Positions 55,613-64,000 of a stretch of 64,000 nucleotides of DNA are shown one piece after another. Position 1 is the stretch's first letter; each line of letters begins with the position of its first letter. This stretch comes from Xenopus tropicalis (taxonomy: Eukaryota > Chordata > Amphibia > Anura > Pipidae): assembly GCF_000004195.4 (NCBI RefSeq), contig NC_030677.2, positions 44,207,142-44,271,141 on the forward strand, given 5' to 3'. A program made the translations under genes and the position numbers. The notes under the pieces are model-generated. The model did no database searches. It saw nothing but the letters and a program-made list of their open reading frames with translations, and was not told the DNA's origin.

Positions 55613-57082
55613 TAGGCAAAAGGGTGCAAACTCAATGTATCATTAATTGTGCTGCTTTATACTTTAGCTTATAGTAAGCTTGCGTCGGAACAGCCAGAAT
55701 AATGCAAACGCTCACTACATAGGTGTATTGCTTAAATAAAGAAAATGTGCCAGGGGGCTGGCATCAAAGTAAAAGAAAAGTGTGTAAACATGAAATATGA
55801 TTTTTGTATATTAAGTATCAAATAAGGGCAAATGATGTCCTTTTTTGCTATTTAAAATACTTTCATGTTTAATTGTAAAAAATTGATTTAGATCTGAAAT
55901 ACATAATATTTGCCTGGCATGGATTGCCAGTCCAGAGGTTATCCTGCTATCGTGCACTTGAATACAGTGTCAGATGACAATGGGACTCTTATTTATGGTG
56001 GCCTTTTTGTTCTAGGTGCTGCTGACTAGTAAACTTTTTCAAATTGCTATCAGCAAATCTTCTGACCAGCCTGCAGCACAGAAGCCGGTGTTAGTTGTGC
56101 CTGTTAAGGAGGCAGAAGGGTTAACAATAGACAGCATACACCCCGGCACTCAGCACACCCACTGTGTTCCATAGCACGCAGTCAGGGAACATAATAGGAA
56201 GCAAGCTGAGAGTGAAACACACAGAGCCTGACAGCATTACAGCGTGCATCCAGTCTTGTTTCCCTCCTGCAAAAAACAGGGCACATAAGGGGCAGTAAGC
56301 ATTAAAATAATATTTCTTGAGCTGCGCTCAGTCACATAATTTGGGGTTCCAACCAGTTATAATGTATTCTCTTTGATGAGCATTCCAGAGGGACATTATG
56401 GATGCAGGTATTCAGTAAATAGTTGGCACAATTCCATGTGTCTATATTCATTCTTTGCAATGATTTTCTTGCAAACACAAAATGATCTCCTCAGAGTATA
56501 AGATTCACATGGTGCATGCATTTTAGAAAAGCACATTTATATCACAAGGGAGACTTTTATCAAAGTGCTCCAGCAGTAAGATTTGCATGAAAACTTAATA
56601 ATGAGTCCCCCATCCCCCCCACCAATTTTGTGCATGTTGTGCAAAGCTTTTGCACCCACGCTTACCAGTGTGGCCTTGCACAGCAAGCATTAACTGACCA
56701 ATAATGAACTGGATGTCCAGATGGCCATTTCTTGGCTGCACCAAGGACAAATGCAAAATTACATTATATGCAGCCATAATTCATTCCTATATTGGCTAAA
56801 GATCAAAGTGCCCCTTACACTGCGCACCTTCTTTGTGCACTAAAGAGCAATAAAGGCTCTGTGACTGTCATCACAATAGGGAGTAGAGAGATGTTTGGTT
56901 GCTGGTACATATTGTGTGATACTTTCTTTTCCTTCTTTATTACCTTTTTCATTGCTTGCTGGTACTTATGTGGTGATTGCAACAGAATAGTTCAGCCTAA
57001 TAACTACAGTACACGAAAGTAATAGTGCTATAATATTATATTTTTAAACCTGGAGTTAAATGTGTGAATCAATGTATCTCAG
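55613..57082. other. Unclassified DNA
   Basis: About 1.5 kb without recognised repeats. 56030-56290 is balanced, non-repetitive sequence. No splice-framed open frame was convincing. Confidence 0.35.
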
Positions 57083-57168
57083 CAGGGGTGTCCCACCTGC
57101 TATTATCTGAGGTTGTCGGACTACAGCTCCCAAATTTTGGCTGCAGAGGATGCAGGTTTGACACCCTG
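57083..57168. repeat. Short hAT-like repeat (CAGGGGTGTCC end)
   Basis: It starts CAGGGGTGTCCCACCTG and ends CAGGTTTGACACCCTG. The middle holds GACTACAGCTCCCAAATTTTG, a common short repeat in vertebrates. No 8-bp duplication is visible. 86 bp. Confidence 0.6.
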
Positions 57169-60117
57169 GATGGATAGAAGAATTGTTAAGTAATACACAT
57201 TGTTTCGGCTTTAATCAACATTTTTTTACAAGGGGCCAGTGTGCCTCTGCCCTACCCTAATACCTCCCCTGGATATATTGTTGCTTCTGTGTTGGCTGTC
57301 ATTTTTTAATGACCAGGGGCTTTTTAACCTCTTTATTCCTAATTTGCATTGAGATGCTATTGATTTATTGAAAAGCACCCTTCCCCCAGCTCATAGCAGC
57401 TCTTTTTATATTACCAACTGTTACAGCCTGTCTGCATATAGCCTATATTAAAATTAAAAAAAACTTACTTTTTGACTGTGTTCTGTGAATACTTAAGGAA
57501 AAGTATCATTTATACTGTACCTCTGTGAGCAAATAGTACTGGTTTAGAATGAAAAAGCATGGTTATTTATTTGAAGGCAGTGAACAGAAGAATTCTGCAT
57601 TAAGCATGTGGATTAAGAGCCAAGTGCTAACAGGGGGGTGTACATCTGGGATGGCACTGGGTGTGTTGCAAAGCTGAGCTTTCCATTGTGATGAGGCTGA
57701 TGGAAGGGGAATGTTATGTTTTTTTAAGGTAGCATGAAAAGACACAATAAGCCCCACCCTGGATTTTCTGCTTGATCCTTACATTGTACCTATAGTTCAC
57801 TCCTACCTAGAAGCTCACACAACTAGGCCTGATCCATATTTATTATAATACTGCAGATGATATTGCTACAAAATACATATATGTTATTCTTTAATTCCAA
57901 GTATGCCAATGAAGTCTCTGGGTGAAAGCACATGACTAGCCACTACAACAGTTGCTATTGTGGTCGCTTTGTCAGAATCCATACTGAACCCAGTGACGAG
58001 ATTATCCAATATTAACACCTTCCCCGGCATAACATCTGCGGAGCACGTTTCTGCAATGGGATGCAGTTGTTTTTAAAGCAGTAAGAACATCAATTGTAAT
58101 TCAATATTTTACCAAATAATTGGTTTCAGCAGCAGTGGAGACACCTCTGTTATACCAGAGAAGAAATGACCATGAGAGAGATGCCTCTTGATGCACCTCT
58201 CTCGTGGTCCTTCCTTCCCTGGTATAACAAAGGTTAAACTGAAATATGGATTTGCATAAGCTAAGGGGTTTATTTATTAAGCCTCTAAATCATCGTATTA
58301 CCCTCTTACTGACTGACAGCTCCCATTGATCTGAATGGTGCTGACCAAAGGCTTGTGCACCTGCATTTATTTTATATAATAATCCAACAATATCCTTTCA
58401 GCTTTTGAGGAATGTAGGTAGTTGTAGTACAACAACAGCTGGAACACTGGAGAATGGATATTTTTCTTTTGCATTTTTATTTAATTTACACACCAACTAC
58501 AACAACTGACATTTAAGAAACAGCCAGGACAAGACTCTGTTATACATAATGTGCTGTTAATAGTTCACAATAAGACACAAAAAGCAGATTACAAATCCTG
58601 TGCAAGGTACAGAACGCAGCACTTTCAGACTCAAGAACCCTGTGTCCATTGGTACTCCCTGTTTGACATCTGAATGATAAGTAAACCAGCCCACTCCTCA
58701 CAACAACTGCTTGCATCACTGTATTTATAGGATGATCCCTGCATTCTAGAACTTAAAGGACCCCCAATGTGACCTCAAGGGCCCCCCTTCTAGTGTCCGC
58801 ACCTCCCCCCCACTCCCCAACCCATGCTGTGCCACATACCCTTTATTTCCAATCGCCTTCTTAAGTTGTGACTGTGAATCAGCAGGGGGATGTCTGCAGC
58901 GTCCACAGGGAGCAGGTCTGGGTTGGTGGGACCCATGAAAGCCGGAGCCCACCAGGTTTTTTCCTGCCATCTGCTATTAAAACCCTTTATTGCACTTTGC
59001 AAAAGTATAACTCTGAAAAGGACTATATCCAACTACAATATTATAATAATCTGTAATATCAGTCGGAGATCCAGAGGCTCCACCGGAGCCAGGGGTCTAC
59101 AAGACAGGTATCTAGCCATGGTTTCTCAAACCATTTTAACAAGGCTGACCTACTGATGCACAGTCAGGGACACAAGGTTCATCCATTTAATCCATTTAAA
59201 AGGGTTTTTTTTGGCATAGAACAGTGCAGATTTAAACAAAGTTCTGGGTTTCTTTATCAACTGGATCAACTAACCCAGACGACACACCTTAGACGAGTGC
59301 ACAAGTTGGCTAATTGTGCATCTCAGTTTGATCTTCAAGATTAGTTAAATTCCTTATGTGATTTCACTTGTTTACGATTAGGTTAGTAATGCTGGAAATG
59401 TTGTTTCTGCTTTTAGATGTTTCTCTCTTGTCTCAAAAACTTGTGTGCAATATACCGTTAACCCCCTTAATTAAAGTGATATTCTCCTCCACTAAATTTC
59501 CCTAAATCCAGTTTTAGAAAATTACATGTATTAAAACAACTCTGCATTTGTTTCTATAGCAACATCTGGTTCCCCGGTTTTGTCATGTTCTCATACATGC
59601 CCTTGTTTTATAGCATCTGTTCTAAGGAACATTAATTCTTTCCCCAAATAATTTCCCTCTGGAATCCTTAAGTCAGTTTCTTGTCCCCAAAGAGTGTGTT
59701 TCTCGTTCTGTCATGTTAAGCCTCTCACACTCTATTAAAAAACACAGCAAGATAGCAGTTTGCTTTGTGGCCTAGAAATCAGTTTGATAATAGGTGGAAG
59801 TTACTCCAGATCCCAGGGGAATTATCAATATAATGTTACAATATTCCCAGAGACTGGGAATATATTAAGTAAGAAGGGCTCATTTTCTGTGTATTTAGTA
59901 AAGAAAAAAAAATAAATGCTTGTCTCAAATGATTTCTAACATAGGTACTCCCTTTTATATATTTTTAATTACTGAAAATAAAGCAAGGCCATGGTAAATA
60001 TAAATTAATTTAGGAAACAATTCCTGAACTCAATCAAGTTGTGTTTATTTTACTGCAAAACAACATTATAACATACACCACAGTGAATCCCTAACATTAA
60101 GGTTAATACATTAATGC
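57169..60117. other. Mostly unclassified; two weak repeat relics
   Basis: At 58400-58455 a GTTGTAGTACAACAACAGCTGG phrase is a relic of the CAGGGGTGTCC family. At 58770-58980, AGCCCACCAGGTTTTTTCC suggests a fragment of the CAGGGTCGGACTGG hAT family. 59340-60060 is complex and repeat-free, possibly conserved non-coding DNA. No gene is supported. Confidence 0.35.
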
Positions 60118-60269
60118 ATCTGGACTGAGAGCCAAAACAGGCCCTGGCATTTCCAGTACACAGAGGCCCAACCAGCCCCCAGCAGCCCAATAAATAGTGA
60201 TTGTCTCTGGCATCTTACAGCAGCCCCTCTGGAACTTGCCAGAAAGGACAGATTGCCAGTCCGGGCCTG
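60118..60269. repeat. hAT-like MITE (42296 family), second copy
   Basis: It reads CATCTGGACTGAGAGCC at the left and CCAGTCCGGGCCTG at the right. The interior CACAGAGGCCCAACCAGCCCCC and AATAAATAGTGATTGTCT matches 42340-42392. The left terminus is damaged and no duplication is visible. Confidence 0.75.
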
Positions 60270-62057
60270 ACCAGGTCAAAAATCCCAGAGCAACAAATCC
60301 CATGTTTACTGTCAGTCAGGGGAGTAGTATCACATTTTTTAGTACTCATTTAGTAGACACTTGCACTCTGCGGTTGTCCAGCATGAGGAACAGAGGGCAG
60401 GGTCAGGAGGTACAGTGGAGCTTTGTCCTTTCCACCACCATAGGGCAGGCAGTAAGGGCAGGGCCCCGTTGTGGGCTGTCCCTCTTGCTATTCCCCAACT
60501 TGCGAATCTACATGACATTTAAGTTAAGTGGTGGGAAGGGGGACACTGAAGTACCTCCCCCTACCTGCCTCTCCGCAAAACAGCACTGACTAACACAGTC
60601 AGAACCGTATTCATTGGGTTAATTGTAGGTGTCTGTGCTCTAAAACAGATTATAGGCCTTCCATACCATGCAAGCTTTTCTGTTATATAGATGCCCTCAA
60701 TACCATACCATGGTCACATGACATTGTATAATAATATACATCAGTATTTACTTTATCACAACCACAGTCACACTAGATAGTTTGTCTTTGTTAGCAGTTT
60801 AGCACTTTACATATATGATGCTTTGATTCACGTGGCACATCTGGGATATGTTGCTATGTTCAAGGCTAAAAAAATAAATGAATTCACTGTCTCTTTTAGA
60901 GAAGTAAGCTAGTGTTAGATCAAACCCCTAGGACCTGCAGGTTTGCCTGTCCTTGCTCAGCTTCTGACAGCAGACATGGACTGCTACTGTTATTTATATA
61001 CTTGCACTGCTCCTCTAGTGACATTAGAGATGGGTGGGTTGGGCTCTGGCATATAAACAAGCCAGCTAGGCCGAGCTCAGGTTGGGTTAGGGAGGGTTAG
61101 AGTCAGTGTTGATCAAAGACATTTTAACCAGGGGATCACTAATGGAAGCATCTGCTATTAACATGTTCTCAAGTACCTCAAAACTTTTAAAAGGTTACTC
61201 TAACAAAAAACAATTTTTTGCATAGTGAAAGCAAAGTTAATTCTAAGCATCTTTCCTATACATGTTAATCAAACATTTTCAAACTTATTTTTAAATGCAT
61301 TGGCTATTGAAAGTGGTAGCTATGCTCACTTTACATCTCGTACATGGTACTGTTATTTTTTTATTACAGGGTCAAAACAAATCAGTCAAAAATAAATAAT
61401 TTTTGAATTGGGACAAATGGAAAGCTGCATTGCTGTAATTCAGAGATATTTGTACAATGAGTGCCCAGATGATAGATCCCACCTGTTCTTTATATGGAAT
61501 ATTAAACAAACATTTTAGCCCTTATGTGTTCCCTAATGTATATTAGCATATTTGTTAATAGTCTCATACAAGATACAAGTACCAGATCTCATTGACAAAG
61601 GTATAAAACAATAAAAGTAAAAGAAGAGCAGAACCTAAATAAGGACTCCTTGTACTCAAGTAGTAGACTCTTTGTGCCTACGTCACTTTTCATATGCTTG
61701 TAAACAAGACTGTCTATAAACTGTGTGCTGGCATAGCAAGAAGCTGACTGTCTAGACTGAAGCATATAACCCCAGCCATAGTGACAGTTAGGGTAGACTG
61801 TCCATCATAGCCTGGTTTAGTGGTAGGATAGAATGAGCAGGTGAGGTTCCACTTACAAGTTTGAAATAGGACTAGAGCTGAAAAAGGATGGATTTTATCT
61901 TTATATTGGGGGGTGGGAGGGGCGCATATCAGTTTCTGTTGATGTCAAAGAGTGCAGTGCTTTTCCAATTGATATTTCCTGCAATCAGAGTTACCAAGTG
62001 GGTGGCTAGTGGTCCCGGATATTAAAGGTGAATGATCACATAAACAAAAATATAATA
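60270..62057. other. Unclassified DNA
   Basis: About 1.8 kb. A TTTTAAAAGGTTACTC...GTTAATTCTAAGCATC phrase at 61185-61340 may be a worn T2-type fragment. The 130-codon frame at 60197 begins inside the MITE and is not a gene. Confidence 0.35.
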
Positions 62058-62388
62058 CAGGTATGGGATCCCTTACTTGGAAACCCATTATCCAGAAAGT
62101 TCTGAATTACGGAAAGGCCATCTCCCATAGGCTCCATTATAAGCAAATAATTCTAATTTTAATTTTTTTTTAATTTCCTTTTTCTCTGTAATAATAAAAC
62201 AGTACCTTGTACTTGATCCCAACCAAGAAATAATTAATCCTTATTGAAGGCAAAACAAACCTATTGGGTTTGTTAAATATTTAAATGATTTTTAGCAAAG
62301 TTATGGAGATCCAAATTAAGGAAAGATCCCTTATCTGGAAAACCCCAGGTCCTGTCCTGAGCATTCTGGATAACAGGTCCCATACCTG
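62058..62388 (+). mobile_element. TA-flanked CAGGTATGGGA MITE, copy 7
   Basis: Clean ends CAGGTATGGGATCCC and GGTCCCATACCTG with TA on both sides (62056-62057, 62389-62390). 331 bp, near full length and little diverged. Confidence 0.9.
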
Positions 62389-62390
62389 TA

Positions 62391-63339
62391 TATGCTTCAT
62401 GTCATGAAAATAAGAAAATTTCCACACATATATAAACAATTCTGTACTGTTTCTGAAATAATCAAATTAAAGCATTGCTAACCCGCTCATGCTTGTCTCT
62501 CTACATAAAGGTTTTGTGTAGTTTCTTTTAAAAGACAGTACAGATGAATCAAGTATAAAGATAGATGTATTTGTTCATTCTAAAAAAAATGACTCAAAGC
62601 CTGTATGTAAAAGTGAAGTATAACTTCATTATTTTAATTGGTTATGTTTAGAAAGTTTCTTATATGACAATAATTTGTCCAAAGTTGGACTGAGCCACCA
62701 TAATTAATAGTGGCCTCCACGGCTCCAGGTCTGTGCAGCAGTAATGTGTGCAGCAGCCTGGGGTCTGCGGTGGTGGATTGGAAGGCAGCGGCAAGATGAG
62801 CCATGGTCCATGGCAGCTTGAGGAGAGGGGTAGACACCAGTGGGGACAGGTTATCTATGGCCATGGAGTCCCTGGAGGTCATATAACTGGTTGGCCCTTG
62901 GTCTTCTAGTCTGCCCAAGGAGTGAAAACATATTTCTGCATAATGCATGGGTAAAGGAAATGCAATTCTGATCAAACATTTACCAATATATTAGATTTTA
63001 TTTGCAATGTAAGTGTAATTTCGACTGAAAGCAGTTTCAGTCTACTACAGTTTCCTCCTCTTACTGGCTACGTCTATTATTGCAACGCTGCATCTGGACA
63101 TGAACAAAGAAGAAAAGCTAAAAAAAAGTGTGCAAAGATCTGAAACATTGTTTCCATAGGCAGACTCAAAAGGGAATAGCAAAGTAAAAACACTGCTTTC
63201 TGTTGTAATTTTACAGTTAACTGAAATCATTAAAATGTTTTTTATTTAATTAAATTACTAAATTGCTTAGGATTATATCCTATAAGCAGAGGGACAGTTC
63301 CCTGCTTAAATACCTGTTTAATAACTTTACTTACATATA
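62391..63339. other. Unclassified DNA
   Basis: A 113-codon open frame on the minus strand (62634-62975) lies in a GC-richer patch. I recognise no domain and see no splice signals. It could be part of an unidentified repeat. Nothing else is seen. Confidence 0.35.
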
Positions 63340-63735
63340 GGGGCAGCTTCATCAAAGTACGAGTTCGAATCACGAAATGGGTAAAATTCGGATTAGAAAC
63401 GATAATTTCTGATGATCGGAAATGTCACAAAAATGCTTCCGAAAAAATTTAATAGTCACGTAATATCGTATTGGCGATCCGAAAGCCTCCCATACGACTC
63501 AATGGCACTCTGCAGCTCCAACCTGGCCAAAGGAATGTCTCCCATAGGGCTCAATGGCACTCTGCAGCTCCAACCTGGCCCAAGGAAAGTCTCCCATAGG
63601 GCTCAATGGCACTCTGCAGCTCCAACCTGGCCAAAGGAAAGTCATGATAACGAAGCTTTAATGAATCCGAAACTTTCGTACTTGTTGCAACAAATATGAT
63701 TTTGTCGCATAAATTTTGTCGCAAAGTACAAAAAA
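63340..63735. repeat. Harbinger-like element with internal 52-bp tandem array
   Basis: It starts GGGGCAGCTTCATCAAAGTACG after ATA and carries CGAAA/TTTCG motifs on both sides of the array. A matching right terminus was not found; motifs fade near 63735, so the right end is truncated or decayed. Confidence 0.6.
63487..63642. repeat. Tandem repeat, 3 x 52 bp
   Basis: Three consecutive units each start CTCCCATA(C/G)G(A/G)CTCAATGG and include CTCTGCAGCTCCAACCTGGCC. The unit starts are 63487, 63539 and 63591. The later two are nearly identical. Confidence 0.95.
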
Positions 63736-64000
63736 GTTTCACAAAAATAATAAAATGATCAAGCCATACAAGGCCTCCACAATAAAGAAAGTCTTCCAAT
63801 CATTCTGGTTACAAGAAGGTGTATGTTATGCATTAGTTAAAAACCTGTCACTAATAAATTCAAACCATAGAAAGACAATAGTAGGCTACTTTGTTATTTT
63901 AAAAATTCCTGTCAAAAAGATTAAATAATAGCTAAATAATTCCTACACCTATACGATCAGCTTCAATATGCCATTAAAAATTATATAGAGCATCAAAGAG
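63736..64000. other. Unclassified AT-rich DNA at the window edge
   Basis: No features recognised; the 70-codon frame at 63716 is not protein-like. Confidence 0.4.

Noticed and set aside
62634..62975. 113-codon minus frame
   Set aside because: Could be a gene fragment, but I see no domain, splice sites or homologue and the patch may be repeat-derived.

Overview
The window looks like amphibian nuclear DNA, almost certainly a Xenopus frog. It is AT-rich. I found no complete host gene, no tRNA or rRNA gene, no CRISPR array and no bacterial operon structure. It is packed with repeats I recognise from frog genomes: TTAA-flanked T2/Kolobok-type MITEs with TTAAAGG ends, a TA-flanked MITE with CAGGTATGGGA ends, 3-bp-TSD elements with GGGGC...TTTACTAA ends, CAGGG-ended hAT-like MITEs, a CR1/Rex1-like LINE, Penelope-like retroelement (PLE) ends, L2-type tails and a tRNA-derived SINE. 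I cannot tell X. tropicalis from X. laevis. The window is best read as an intron or intergenic stretch.

Coding remains are all from mobile elements. (1) At 4056-5687 lies a full-length Tc1-like DNA transposon with ~210-bp inverted repeats and TA target duplication. Its DD34E transposase is broken only by one in-frame TGA. (2) Between 6340 and 12490 lie three pieces of one CR1/Rex1-type LINE. Two of them (6340-6612 and 9150-10517) are probably one insertion split by a block of PLE sequence. (3) At 6955-8830 lies a 5'-truncated PLE on the minus strand. It has a frameshifted GIY-YIG endonuclease and a terminal hammerhead-ribozyme-like fold, and a 270-bp hAT MITE with a perfect 8-bp duplication sits inside it.

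Layout. 1-4000: sparse repeat fragments and a TA-MITE. 4-12.8 kb: the Tc1 element, the CR1/PLE/hAT nest and an older CR1 copy. 13-22.3 kb: Kolobok-type MITEs and an 838-bp palindromic element. 24-38 kb: many MITEs, L2 and SINE tails, two perfect or near-perfect hAT insertions and three single-copy-looking stretches. 39.8-48.9 kb: long CpG-rich foldback elements, hAT MITEs and one TTAA MITE nested inside another. 51.5-54 kb: a second PLE end with a good hammerhead fold, a SINE head and a MITE inside a MITE. 54-64 kb: mostly unclassified DNA with a possible untranslated first exon ending in a good splice donor at 55069, two L2 tails, a TA-MITE and an element carrying a 3 x 52 bp tandem array.

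The elements do not work together as a pathway. What the window records is serial insertion: elements repeatedly landed in older ones, so relative ages can be read off. The only host-gene hints are a candidate terminal exon at 34319-34389 and the candidate 5' exon near 54.4-55.07 kb, both weak. I see no convincing new biological system. The PLE hammerhead folds, the foldback MITEs and the nested structures are the parts most worth checking.
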